Of a stretch of DNA of 64,000 nucleotides, positions 42,209 to 50,484 are shown one piece after another; position 1 is the first letter of the stretch; the number at the start of each line of letters is the position of its first letter. The translations under genes were made by a program, and so were the position numbers. The notes under the pieces were generated by a model that had not been told where the DNA came from, did not search any database, and saw only the letters and a program-made list of their open reading frames with translations. This DNA comes from CBDCBA01 sp965214125 (GTDB lineage Bacteria; Planctomycetota; Phycisphaerae; Tepidisphaerales; Tepidisphaeraceae): the NCBI GenBank assembly GCA_965214125.1, contig CBDCBA010000027.1:62001-126000 (forward strand), written 5' to 3'.

Positions 42209-42820
42209 CTACCCCGCCAGCTTCGCCGCGTACTCGGCGACGATGCGGCCTTGCTCGCGGGCGATTTCCTTTTCGTCATCGCTCACGGATCGGCTGCCGT
42301 CGCCGCCGGCGATGGTCGCCGCGCCGTACGGGCTGCCGCCCATCACCGTCTCGTTCTGAAGCAGCTTCTGCACCGCGTACGGCACGCCGCTGATGAGCAT
42401 GCCCTGGTGGATCATGAAGGTGTAGAAGCCGAAGCAGGTCGTCTCCTGCCCGCCGTGCTGGCTGCCGGTGCTGGTGAAGACGCTGCCGACCTTGCCGACG
42501 AGCTTGCCGTTCATCCACAGCCCGCCGGTGCGGTCGAGCACGGCCGCCACCTGCTGGGGGATGTTGCCGTAGCGCGTGGGGATGCCGAAGAGAATGCCGT
42601 CGTAGTCAGCCAGCTCGTCGGGCTGAAGCTCGGGCACGTGCGCGAACGCCTGCTGCGCTTCGGCGGCCCCCATCTCCTTGAGCTTTTCGGCCGGGATGAG
42701 CTCGGGGAAGCGCTTGAGCGTCACGTCCGCCCCGGTCGACTTCGCCCCCTCGACAATGCTGTTGGCGAGGGTGAAGGTGTGCCCGTAGGTGGAGTAGAAC
42801 GCGACGAGAATCTTGGCCAT
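42209..42820 (-). CDS. wrbA: NAD(P)H:quinone oxidoreductase, WrbA family
   Basis: The 203-residue flavodoxin-like enzyme reduces quinones by two electrons. The FMN loop FYSTYGHTFTLANSI, GILFGIPTRYGNIPQQVAAV and the later TSTGSQHGGQETT are characteristic, as is the PYGAATIAGGDGSR segment. The length is normal. It is divergent from the nucleotidyltransferase gene, 78 bases away. Confidence 0.93.
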   Translation of the reverse strand: MAKILVAFYSTYGHTFTLANSIVEGAKSTGADVTLKRFPELIPAEKLKEMGAAEAQQAFAHVPELQPDELADYDGILFGIPTRYGNIPQQVAAVLDRTGGLWMNGKLVGKVGSVFTSTGSQHGGQETTCFGFYTFMIHQGMLISGVPYAVQKLLQNETVMGGSPYGAATIAGGDGSRSVSDDEKEIAREQGRIVAEYAAKLAG

Positions 42821-42898
42821 GTCCGCAGGCTACCCGCGAGCCGATTGTTGTTGCAACAGGCAATGTCGCACCGTTCCGCCAGCGGTTATGCTGTCCCC

Positions 42899-43693
42899 AT
42901 GAGCACGGCCACGATCGCGGAGCCGTACGAGAGGCAACTGAACGACGATCTGGAGTTCGCCATGTCGGACGCAAGCAAATACTTTGACCGCGGAGGCAAG
43001 GTGCAGGAAACCCTGCGCTCCATCGTGCGGCGACTCGATGCTCTGGAAATCGACTACGCCGTCGTGGGTGGACTTGCCCTCTTCGGCCACGGGTACCGCC
43101 GGTTCACCGAAGATGTCGACCTTCTCGTCACCCCGGAGGACCTCAGACGGATTCACGAAGAACTCAGCGGGCTCGGCTATCTGCCGAAGTTCCGCGGGAG
43201 CAAGCAACTGCGCGACACGACTACCGGCGTGGCCGTCGAATTCCTGACGAGTGGAGGCTTCCCAGGCGACGGCAAGCCGAAACCGGTCAGGTTCCCAGCC
43301 CCCGCGCAAGCCTCCGTCGAAATCGACGGCGTGAAGTACGTGAACCTGCCGACGCTTGTCGACCTCAAGCTTGCCTCTGGGCTATCAAACCCGGATCGGA
43401 TGAAGGATGTGTCGGATGTCGTCGAGCTCATCCGAGCACTAAGGCTACCAGCCAACTTCGCCGATCAGCTCGATCCTTCCGTCGCCGGCGAGTTCCGCCG
43501 GCTGTGGGACAACCAGCACGCCAGCGGCGGCGCGACGTTCTTCCGCCTCCACCCCGCCGATGACGCCGCCGGCCTAGCCGACATGCGCGCCGCCGGTGCC
43601 GAGGTTGGCGAGCCCGACGCCGAGGGCTTCGTCCGCGTCACGACGAGCGACCCGTCGCTTGCCAGCCAGTTCGAGATGGAAGCCGTGGAATAG
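42899..43693 (+). CDS. Nucleotidyltransferase-like protein (AbiEii/MNT type)
   Basis: The 264-residue protein has the short motif of minimal nucleotidyltransferases: IDYAVVGGLALFGHG followed by RFTEDVDLLV (the G-G and D-x-D pattern, residues 55-85). The rest is helical, with VNLPTLVDLKLASG. Proteins of this shape occur as toxins (AbiEii type) with an antitoxin, or as stand-alone AMPylases, but no partner gene is adjacent. Its last 65 residues look like a separate small domain. Confidence 0.65.
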   Translation: MSTATIAEPYERQLNDDLEFAMSDASKYFDRGGKVQETLRSIVRRLDALEIDYAVVGGLALFGHGYRRFTEDVDLLVTPEDLRRIHEELSGLGYLPKFRGSKQLRDTTTGVAVEFLTSGGFPGDGKPKPVRFPAPAQASVEIDGVKYVNLPTLVDLKLASGLSNPDRMKDVSDVVELIRALRLPANFADQLDPSVAGEFRRLWDNQHASGGATFFRLHPADDAAGLADMRAAGAEVGEPDAEGFVRVTTSDPSLASQFEMEAVE

Positions 43694-43734
43694 GAGTGTT
43701 TTCCCGCCCCAGACCGCGACCCGTTGGGTCGCAG

Positions 43735-44541
43735 CTATGGGGATGTCTTCGCCGCCCACGCCTCGCGCGCCGGGTGCTTCGCGAGCGTCGCCAGCACCTC
43801 GTCCTTGAGCCCGCCGCAGACGGCGAGCCAGTCGGGGCCGTGAATGTCTTGGCCGCCGTCCCAGTTGCCCGCCCAGCCGCCGGCCTCCCGCATGATGACC
43901 GGCATCGGCGCGCAGTCCCACGGGCTGATCTTCGGGTCGAGCATCGCCTCCGCCCGGCCGGTCGCGACCAAAGCGTAGCCGAAGGCATCGCCCCAGCCGC
44001 GGTTGAGCTTGGCCCGGCCCGCCAGGTCGCGGTAGGCGTCGCTGCGGTCGATCGCCCGCGTGATGCTGCCGGCGCAGATCGTCGCGTCCTCAAGCTGCGT
44101 CACCTGCGAACACCCCGTTTTGCGGCCGTTCCAAAAGCACCCGCCGCCGGCGGTGGCGTAGATCATGTCGTCCAGCGCCGGCAGGTAGATCACACCCACC
44201 CCCGGCTTACCCTTGACGTTGCAGCCGATGAGCACGCCGTACAGCGGCACGCCGTGAACAAAGCTTTTCGTACCGTCGATCGGGTCGACGATCCAGGTGA
44301 AGTCGTCGTTGCCGCGGCGGTCGGCCCGCTCCTCGCCGAGCACCGTGTGGTCGGGAAAGTACCGGCCGATCGTGGCGCGGCAAACGTCCTCGGCCTCGCG
44401 GTCGGCAATCGTCACCGGCGTGTCGTCGCTCTTGTCCTCGACGGCCACGCCCGCGTTGAAGTGGGCGAGCGTTCGCTTTCCAGCAAGGTGGGCGGCCTCG
44501 AGGGCGACGTCGAGCAGGTCACGAAGCGACGGGTCGGGCAT
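43735..44541 (-). CDS. hisN: Histidinol-phosphatase of the IMPase type
   Basis: The 268-residue enzyme has all IMPase motifs: the first-helix Lys-Thr, DKSDDTPVTIADREAE, LGEE (as HTVLGEERADR), IVDPIDGTKSFVHGVPLYGV, and WDCAPMPVIMREAGG. The DPIDGTKSF and WDCAP details fit histidinol-phosphatase HisN, which removes phosphate in the penultimate part of histidine synthesis. A different IMPase substrate cannot be excluded. It precedes the prepilin gene's end, with 26 bases between. Confidence 0.78.
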   Translation of the reverse strand: MPDPSLRDLLDVALEAAHLAGKRTLAHFNAGVAVEDKSDDTPVTIADREAEDVCRATIGRYFPDHTVLGEERADRRGNDDFTWIVDPIDGTKSFVHGVPLYGVLIGCNVKGKPGVGVIYLPALDDMIYATAGGGCFWNGRKTGCSQVTQLEDATICAGSITRAIDRSDAYRDLAGRAKLNRGWGDAFGYALVATGRAEAMLDPKISPWDCAPMPVIMREAGGWAGNWDGGQDIHGPDWLAVCGGLKDEVLATLAKHPAREAWAAKTSP

Positions 44542-44567
44542 GCCTGCACGGTAGCCGCCACGCCGAG

Positions 44568-45041
44568 TCAGTGAACGAGCCAGTAGTAGCGGGCACCGTC
44601 GCGCATCTGGAACGAGCCGGTGGCGGAGTTGCCGTCGTCGAATTGGGAATCGACGGCGGTAATGTTCGCCTCGGTGTCGGCGTTCTCAGCGTCGCTGGGC
44701 CACCAGACGCCAACGCCCCACTTGTCGATGTCGCTGAAGTAGCCCACGTGCCAGTAGCCGCCGAGCGGGGTCTTGAACTGGAACTCGCCGTCGCGGCCGA
44801 CTGCCTCGAACATCTCCGGCGGCACGGGCGACAGCGCCGCCTGCGCGGGAAGGACGCCGTATTGGCTGTGGTAAAGCTGCCCCGCCGTCACGAGCTGGCG
44901 GAGGTTCTGTTGAAAGGCTCGCTCGCGGGCGTCGGAACTGGCGTCCGAAAACTGCGGCACGACGACGGCGGCGAGGACCCCAAGGATCACGACGACGATC
45001 AGGATCTCGAGCAACGTAAAGCCACGGGTACAGCGGTTCAT
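44568..45041 (-). CDS. Prepilin-type N-terminal domain protein (pseudopilin)
   Basis: The 157-residue protein starts with a short basic leader and the prepilin peptidase site (G then FTLLEILIVVVILGVLAAVV), followed by the helix and a small globular domain (residues 50-157) with YSQYGVLP-type sequence. It is a type II secretion or type IV pilus pseudopilin. No assembly ATPase or secretin gene lies nearby. It shares the strand and perhaps transcript with the GH16 gene upstream. Confidence 0.85.
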   Translation of the reverse strand: MNRCTRGFTLLEILIVVVILGVLAAVVVPQFSDASSDARERAFQQNLRQLVTAGQLYHSQYGVLPAQAALSPVPPEMFEAVGRDGEFQFKTPLGGYWHVGYFSDIDKWGVGVWWPSDAENADTEANITAVDSQFDDGNSATGSFQMRDGARYYWLVH

Positions 45042-45086
45042 ACCCGTGACATCGGATTCCCGCGAGGCGGGGTCAAGCGGTTCCGG

Positions 45087-46421
45087 TTAGTTCCGGCGGC
45101 GTCGGCCCGCGAGGCCGATCGCCGCGATCATCAGGGCAGCCCCGGTCGTCGGCTCGGGGACGAGCGTCACCCGGTCGAACCAGACGGCCCCGCCCTCGAA
45201 ATTCGGCTGGTCAAAGTCGAAGCCCGCCCGCACGTAGGCGGCGTCGATCGGTGCGACGCCGGCGACGGTGCGACCGACCCAGACGTCCTCCTCCATCTCG
45301 CCGTGGCCGGCGACGATCGACTCCGTCGCCAGCTTCTCGCCGTAGGCGGAGTAGAACTCGAGGAACATCGTCGACACGTTGCCGGTGCCGGCGATCGAGT
45401 CGTCGCCGTTGGTCCGCGCCATCGCCGAGAGCACGAGCTCGTCGCCTGCCTGCACCGCGATCAAGTCCTGACAGGCGTACGAGCGGCCGTCCGTGCCGTC
45501 GAACAGGCCGAACATCTTCAGCGCCCGGCCCCCCTCGCCCTCGATCGCGATCGACGCCGGCGTGCTGTCGGCATCGTGCGCCTCCACGTATGAATTGCCG
45601 ATCAGCACCCAGTCCGCGGCGCCCTGTTCGAAAGCGCCGTTCTGCAACGTCAGCTTGTCGGCGGGTGATGCCTTTTCGAAGACGCGCACCGAGTCGATGT
45701 CGAAGTGCTGGGGGAACACGGTCGTGTCATCGGGATCGCCGTCGAACCACCCGCCGACGGCGGTGTTAAGAATCAGGTTCATCGGCGTCTGCGAGATCGG
45801 GGCAATGTCCGGCGTGACGGTGAAGTGGTTCACGTCATCGACGAAGTAGCGGATGGCCGTCGGCGTCCACTCGACGGCGTAGGTGTGGAAGGCGTCGGGG
45901 AAGGCCTCGCCCGTTGAGTGCTGCTGGACCACGTAGTTGCTCGGCCCGCCGGGGGTGTCGCCCCAGTGGTAGGCGCTGCTGACGGCGAACGGGTTAGAGC
46001 CGCCGTGCTCCATGATGTCGATCTCCCCGCCGGTCGGCCACGCCGAGGCCTTGGGCAGCAGCCAGATCGCCGGCCAGATGCCCTGGCCGGTGGGCACCTT
46101 CGCCCGCACCTCGACGCGGCCGAACTTGAGCGTGGTGCGCGACTCGACCAGCCCCGAGCGGTACTGCCGGTGGGCAAAGGGTTCATCGGTCGCGGTGATG
46201 CGCAGGTTGCCGTCGAGCAGAGAGACCTGCTCGGGCAGGTAGAACTGCAACTCGTTGTTGAAGCTGTCGGCGCGGGTGCGGACCTCCCACCGGTCGGCAT
46301 CGACGGCGGCGCCGTTGAAGTCATCAGCCCACGCCAAGTCCCAGCCCGCGGGCGCGGCGGAGCCGGCGGCGGTCAGGAGGAGCATTGCGACGGCGGCGGG
46401 GCAGGCGGGGGACATGGGCAT
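45087..46421 (-). CDS. GH16 family glucanase with PEP-CTERM tail
   Basis: The 444-residue secreted enzyme has a signal peptide (residues 1-23), a GH16 catalytic domain (residues 28-255) with the catalytic motif GEIDIMEHG (Glu133, Asp135, Glu138) and laminarinase-like LAWADDFNGAAVDADRWEVR, a second beta-sandwich domain (residues 260-420) of carbohydrate-binding character, and a C-terminal PEP-CTERM tail (VPEPTTGAALMIAA...RRRRN). It probably cleaves beta-1,3-glucan (laminarin) of algal origin outside the cell, the tail routing it through the exosortase system. Confidence 0.92.
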   Translation of the reverse strand: MPMSPACPAAVAMLLLTAAGSAAPAGWDLAWADDFNGAAVDADRWEVRTRADSFNNELQFYLPEQVSLLDGNLRITATDEPFAHRQYRSGLVESRTTLKFGRVEVRAKVPTGQGIWPAIWLLPKASAWPTGGEIDIMEHGGSNPFAVSSAYHWGDTPGGPSNYVVQQHSTGEAFPDAFHTYAVEWTPTAIRYFVDDVNHFTVTPDIAPISQTPMNLILNTAVGGWFDGDPDDTTVFPQHFDIDSVRVFEKASPADKLTLQNGAFEQGAADWVLIGNSYVEAHDADSTPASIAIEGEGGRALKMFGLFDGTDGRSYACQDLIAVQAGDELVLSAMARTNGDDSIAGTGNVSTMFLEFYSAYGEKLATESIVAGHGEMEEDVWVGRTVAGVAPIDAAYVRAGFDFDQPNFEGGAVWFDRVTLVPEPTTGAALMIAAIGLAGRRRRN

Positions 46422-46557
46422 GGCGGGGTCAGGCGGGCGGCGTGGAACTGTTACAGAATGCGAGATCCCGCGGCTCCTGTCAACCCGGCCACACGCAACG
46501 AGCCCGGCCGCCGGGGGAGGCGACCGGGCCCGCTTCGGGGAAGTGCGCCGTTATTCC

Positions 46558-47373
46558 TCACCGCCGCCGACGCAGCGCTGCCAGACCGCCCAGCCCCAGC
46601 AACGCCAGCGACGTCGGCTCGGGCACCGCCGTGACGCTGATTCGCAGCAGCGGCGTGTTCGAGCCAAACCCGCTGCTGATCGTCTGCCCGTCAGGCGTCA
46701 GCGTGCTGAGCAGTTCGCTCAGATCAACGGCAAAGTCGGCCGTTTCGACGAAGCGGTTGATGGCGTTGTTCGTGGTCGTCCCCTCGGTGCCGACGACGCC
46801 GGCGACGAACGCCCCGCCGTCGCTCGGGTCGTTCTCCTCGGTGCCAGCGTCGTAGACGTTGAAGCCGGTCAGTTCGAAGCTGAACGGAACGAATGCGTCG
46901 TTGCTGTCGAACAGCGACCGCGCCAGCGGGTCGGCGTTGCTCACGAACAGGTCGTTGCTCGGCACGAGCATGGAGGCGTAGCTGAGATAGCGGTTGTCGG
47001 TCGCGTCGACGTCGAAGAAGTCGAAGGAGTTGACCTCGCCGGGGGCCAACGGTGGCGACCCGGAGGCGGCCGCGAGCGTCGTCTGCTGGCCTGCGGGCTG
47101 ATCGGCGGCGAACGCGGCGGTGATGTCGCCGGTCACGCCGATCTCCGCGACGTTCTCGAGGAACGAGAAGGTTGGGTTGAGGGTCTCGCCGGGATTAAAG
47201 GTGTCGAACGTGCCGTCGCCCAGGCCGAGCCAGACGGGCGTGAAGTTGAAGCCGCCGGCGGGGGCGATGTTCTCGACGGTGACGCGGACATCGACGCCTT
47301 GGGCGCCGGCGGAGGACGCACCGAGAGCGGCCGTGGCCGCCGCGGCGGCCAGGAGGGAAAGTGAACGCTGCAT
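46558..47373 (-). CDS. PEP-CTERM protein with spondin-N-like domain
   Basis: The 271-residue protein has a signal peptide (residues 1-24, ending SAGAQG), then a spondin-N-like domain (DVRVTVENIAPAGGFNFTPV...NPGETLNPTF), followed by beta-rich sequence and a PEP-CTERM tail (VPEPTSLALLGLGGLAALRR). Spondin-N proteins mediate adhesion in eukaryotes; the bacterial role is unknown. ATG 47373 is chosen for the signal peptide; AGGAA lies six bases before it. It follows the sigma/anti-sigma pair on the same strand. Confidence 0.85.
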   Translation of the reverse strand: MQRSLSLLAAAAATAALGASSAGAQGVDVRVTVENIAPAGGFNFTPVWLGLGDGTFDTFNPGETLNPTFSFLENVAEIGVTGDITAAFAADQPAGQQTTLAAASGSPPLAPGEVNSFDFFDVDATDNRYLSYASMLVPSNDLFVSNADPLARSLFDSNDAFVPFSFELTGFNVYDAGTEENDPSDGGAFVAGVVGTEGTTTNNAINRFVETADFAVDLSELLSTLTPDGQTISSGFGSNTPLLRISVTAVPEPTSLALLGLGGLAALRRRR

Positions 47374-47487
47374 TGTCAATTCCTTCGTGAAGTGCGGGGC
47401 GGACCACCAAGGCGGCGGCCCTTCTGCACGGGGTGTCGAACGCCGGCGGTCGACCTTGCACATCGTTTTGATTTTCTACCGAGATTT

Positions 47488-47709
47488 CTACAGGTCCGGC
47501 CCGTGCTCGCGGCGGTGGTCGAGGAGTTCGTCCAGCGCCGCCCCCTGCCGCGCCGCGCGGCGGCACGGGCCACAGATGCCGCGGTGCAGGTGCTCGGCCA
47601 CGCGCTCGGCCAGGTTCGCCTCACCGTAGCCGGCCTTGAGGCGGATGAGCTCCGCCTGCTCGCAGCGCAGCGTGAGGATCAGGAGGATGTGACGCCACGC
47701 CTGCTTCAT
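47488..47709 (-). CDS. Small zinc-finger anti-sigma factor-like protein
   Basis: The 73-residue protein contains HLHRGICGPC (residues 40-49), the H-x3-C-x2-C signature of zinc-binding anti-sigma factors, in an otherwise helical sequence. It overlaps the ECF sigma gene by four bases (ATGA), the usual arrangement for a cognate pair. No membrane helix is present, so it would act in the cytoplasm as a redox or metal-sensing inhibitor. Confidence 0.75.
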   Translation of the reverse strand: MKQAWRHILLILTLRCEQAELIRLKAGYGEANLAERVAEHLHRGICGPCRRAARQGAALDELLDHRREHGPDL

Positions 47710-48371
47710 CGGGTTCCTTCCTCGGACCGAAACGCCTCGCCGAGCTCCTCGCGCAGCCGCAGCCGGGCGCGGTGGACAAGCGTCCACAGGTTGGCCGGCG
47801 TGATCGACAGAATCTCGCAGACCTCGGCCGTCTCGCGGCGGTCGATCTCCCGCAGCACGAATGCCTGCCGCAGCCGATCGGGCAGCGCGTCGACCGCCGC
47901 CTCGAACTGCCGCCAAAACTCCCGGCGTTGCGCCACCCGCCGCGGGTCGGCGCCCCACGCATCAACCGGTCGGTTCCAGATGCCCGCCGTGAACCCAGGC
48001 GTCTCCCCACCCGCCGCGTCGGCAAGCTCCGCCTGAACCTTGCGGCGCCGGCACTCGCGGCGGATGTGGTCGATTGCTTTGTTGCGAACGAGCGTCATCA
48101 GCCATGCCCGCTCGTTCCGCAAGGCCTCGGCCGGCGGATTACTCGCCAGTGCCGACGCAAACGCCTCCTGCACCACGTCGTCCGCCGCCGCCGGGCCGGC
48201 ACGACGCCGCGCCGCGGCGAGCAACTCGTCGCGGTGCGCCGCCCACCACCGGGCGATCCGCGCGCGGTCGCCTTGAGCGGGAGCGAGATGGGCGGCTTGG
48301 GTCGCGGTGACGGGCTCCTCAACCTCTACGTCGTACCGGCGGGCACGTGCTTGCACGAGAAACCCGAGCAA
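47706..48371 (-). CDS. ECF-type RNA polymerase sigma factor
   Basis: The 221-residue factor has sigma region 2 (DDVVQEAFASALASNP, NERAWLMTLVRNKAIDHIRR, residues 60-105) and region 4 (ALPDRLRQAFVLREIDRRET, then EICEILSITPANLWTLVHRAR-like helix-turn-helix, residues 160-210). The extra 50 residues between the two regions are somewhat longer than usual. It overlaps the anti-sigma gene. It probably controls a small envelope regulon; the downstream PEP-CTERM gene is a candidate target. Confidence 0.88.
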   Translation of the reverse strand: MLGFLVQARARRYDVEVEEPVTATQAAHLAPAQGDRARIARWWAAHRDELLAAARRRAGPAAADDVVQEAFASALASNPPAEALRNERAWLMTLVRNKAIDHIRRECRRRKVQAELADAAGGETPGFTAGIWNRPVDAWGADPRRVAQRREFWRQFEAAVDALPDRLRQAFVLREIDRRETAEVCEILSITPANLWTLVHRARLRLREELGEAFRSEEGTR

Positions 48372-48463
48372 CTGCCGTCGAGGATCCTCGGCTACGCGAC
48401 AGTGGATACGTCAGCGGTGCTAGAGCAGCTTGCGGAATTGATGTTCGCGCCCGAGCCCACTCT

Positions 48464-48539
48464 GTTTTTAGCCGCCCGCGGGAGCGGACGCGTCTGCGCC
48501 GTCGACACGAAGCGCCCGCTCGCGCGGGCGGCTAAAACC
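48464..48539. repeat. Dispersed palindromic element, family C (copy 2)
   Basis: A 76-bp element with arms GTTTTTAGCCGCCCGCGGGA and CGCGCGGGCGGCTAAAACC, an inner AGCG...CGCT hairpin and a central ACGCGTCTGCGCCGTCG. Its ends match the 25669-25743 copy. It lies between the divergent sigma-factor gene and the frameshifted membrane-protein gene. Confidence 0.85.
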
Positions 48540-48592
48540 GGAGGGCGTAGGAGCGAACCGGCGCACCATCACACCGCGGGACTGTACACCTA

Positions 48593-49360
48593 GTGATCGT
48601 CGTCCTCGGCATCACGCTCGGGATCGGGCTCGCGCTGGGCCTTAGCGCTCGCCGTAGCGCTCGGGATCCCGTGGAATCGACTCGCTGCTCCGTTTCCCGC
48701 TGAACATCTACGGCTCGGTTGCCGCGCTAGACGCAACGGTCGCGGGCATCGTCGTCGAACTGGGCTTCCGCGGAGCCTTCCTCATCGCGCTGCCGCTCTA
48801 TCGCGCTGCCGCTCTGCGTAGCGCTCGTCGCGTTGCACACGTGGCGTGGCGGCGACGGTTGGCACCTCGACCCCCGCCCACGTTGGACGGACGCGCACCG
48901 CCTGCCGGTCCTGGGAGCAGCCTTGATCGCGCTGCTGCTAGCGGTCGAGTCTCTGTCGAGCCTCGTCCCACTTGTCCTCTTGGGCCACCCGGTGCCGACG
49001 GCGTTGTTCGGCACGGCCGTCACGGGCAAGGCGGCGGCCGTGATGATCGCGAAGGGCCTCCTTCTCATCGCTGCGGCCTTCGTTGCGGGTCGCCGCCAGC
49101 GCTTGGGATGGTGGATGCTCCTGGCCGCAGCCCTCTGCACGTTCGGCTCGACGCTGCTGTCGACGGTCCTCATTGACACCACCCGCCTGCTCGACCTGTT
49201 CGGACTGTCGGGCGAGCTCGAGGCCAGTCTGGACCGGCCGGCGACGAAGGTTGTCGCCGTCGCGGTCGATGCGGCCCGGTTCGTCACGGCGTTGGTGGCG
49301 CTTGCGTGGCTCTATCCGAGGTTCTGCGTGCATGTTGAGGGCACGTCGACCACCACTTAG
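48593..49360 (+). pseudogene. Frameshifted integral membrane protein
   Basis: Three reading frames together encode one hydrophobic protein: a first helix from GTG 48593 (VVLGITLGIGLALGL), a middle piece from about 48673 (GIDSLLRFPLNIYGSVAALD...ELGFRGAFLIALPL), and the longest piece to 49360 (HTWRGGDGWHLDPRPRW...). The second frameshift coincides with a perfect 16-base tandem duplication (48784-48799 and 48800-48815); removing one copy restores frame across the site (FLIALPLCVALVALHTWR). Near the first shift are imperfect AGCGCTCG duplications. The rest from TTG 48833 (175 residues, four helices) might still be translated. The family is unknown. Confidence 0.7.
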
Positions 49361-49369
49361 GCTCTCGAC

Positions 49370-50161
49370 ATGCCCGACATGAAACCGGCCGTCCAGCTCT
49401 ACACCCTGCGCGATTTCTGCAAAACCGAGGAGGACCTCGAACGCACCTGTGGCCGGCTCGTTGAGCAGGGGTGGCCGGCGGTGCAGGTGAGCGCGATCGG
49501 CGTGACCGACCCGCGCGTGGTCCGGCAGATTCTCGACCGGCACCAGCTGGGATGTTGCGCCACGCACCAGCGGCCGGCGGAGGCGATTTGGGAGGATCCG
49601 GCCAGCGTGCTCGCGGACCTGCACGCGCTCGATTGCCAGTACACCGCCGTCGGCGGGTACTTTCCGAAGGGCGACGAGTGGAGCGAGGACAACTGGCGGC
49701 GCTGGATCGCCCGCTACAACGAGGCCGCGAAGGCGTTCGCCGGCACGGGCAAATCGATCGGCTACCACAACCATTCCCACGAGTTCGCCAAGCTCGGCGG
49801 CAAGGACGACTTCGCCAGCGGCACCGCGATGGACCTGCTCGCGAGCGAGTTGAGCGACGACGTCTGGTTCGAGATCGACACCTACTGGGTCGCCCACGCC
49901 GGCGGCTGCCCGGCCGCGTGGCTGCGCCGGCTGAAGGGGCGCGTGCCGGTGATCCACATCAAGGACATGGCGATCACGACCGACCGCACGCCGTACATGG
50001 CGGAGATCGGCATCGGCAACCTGGATTGGGACGGCATCTGGTCCGCCTGCCGCGACGCCGGCGTGGAGTGGCTCGCCGTCGAGCAGGACACGTGCTACCG
50101 CGATCCGTTCGACTCGCTCGAAACCAGCATGAAGAACCTGCGACAGATGGGCCTTTCCTGA
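49370..50161 (+). CDS. Sugar phosphate isomerase/epimerase-like TIM barrel
   Basis: The 263-residue protein starts MKPAVQLYTLRDFCKTEEDL, the typical first strand of xylose-isomerase-like (AP endonuclease 2) barrels. Metal-site candidates are GYHNHSHEF (His at residue about 125), the FEIDTYWV segment, HIKD and a late Glu (AVEQDTC). The likely chemistry is sugar or sugar-acid isomerisation with a divalent metal. It precedes the TRASH/YHS-like lipoprotein and sulfatase genes. Confidence 0.82.
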   Translation: MPDMKPAVQLYTLRDFCKTEEDLERTCGRLVEQGWPAVQVSAIGVTDPRVVRQILDRHQLGCCATHQRPAEAIWEDPASVLADLHALDCQYTAVGGYFPKGDEWSEDNWRRWIARYNEAAKAFAGTGKSIGYHNHSHEFAKLGGKDDFASGTAMDLLASELSDDVWFEIDTYWVAHAGGCPAAWLRRLKGRVPVIHIKDMAITTDRTPYMAEIGIGNLDWDGIWSACRDAGVEWLAVEQDTCYRDPFDSLETSMKNLRQMGLS

Positions 50162-50196
50162 ACCCGTTCCGCACGCTCGCCCGTAGGATTAGAGCG

Positions 50197-50475
50197 ATGA
50201 TGCGTCTCCTTATTCTCGCCGCGTTCGTGAGCATTGTCTTTGTCGGCTGCGATGACGCCGAGACAAGCACGGCACCAATCGACGCAACCTCTGCGACCTC
50301 GACCGTGTCCGGCGACGCCGAGATGGTCAACTGCGTCGTCTGCGGCGACCACGAGTTCCCGCGCGAGCGCGACACGGCGACCGTCAGCTACGAGGGCGAG
50401 GAGTACTTCTTCTGCAGCGACTACTGCAGGGAGTCGTTCGAGAAGCAGCCGGCGCAGTACGTGTCGGCAGAGTAA
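50197..50475 (+). CDS. Small lipoprotein with TRASH/YHS-like Cys-rich domain
   Basis: The 92-residue protein has a lipoprotein signal (LAAFVSIVFVGC, Cys18) and a compact domain with Cys pairs (NCVVCGDHEFPRERD, then EYFFCSDYCRESFEKQP), resembling the metal-binding TRASH/YHS fold found in copper and other metal handling proteins. It would be anchored in the periplasm to bind metal. It starts 35 bases after the isomerase and ends nine bases before the sulfatase start. Confidence 0.75.
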   Translation: MMRLLILAAFVSIVFVGCDDAETSTAPIDATSATSTVSGDAEMVNCVVCGDHEFPRERDTATVSYEGEEYFFCSDYCRESFEKQPAQYVSAE

Positions 50476-50484
50476 CGTCGGCAC

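Noticed and set aside
40706..42898. N-terminal extension of the nucleotidyltransferase gene across truA, the MBL gene and wrbA
   Set aside because: Those three genes are well supported on the other strand; the extension has no similarity, and the ATG at 42899 fits the domain start.
43716..43732. 7-bp hairpin (GCGACCC/GGGTCGC) between the convergent nucleotidyltransferase and hisN genes
   Set aside because: The stem is short and no T tract follows on either strand, so a terminator could not be supported.
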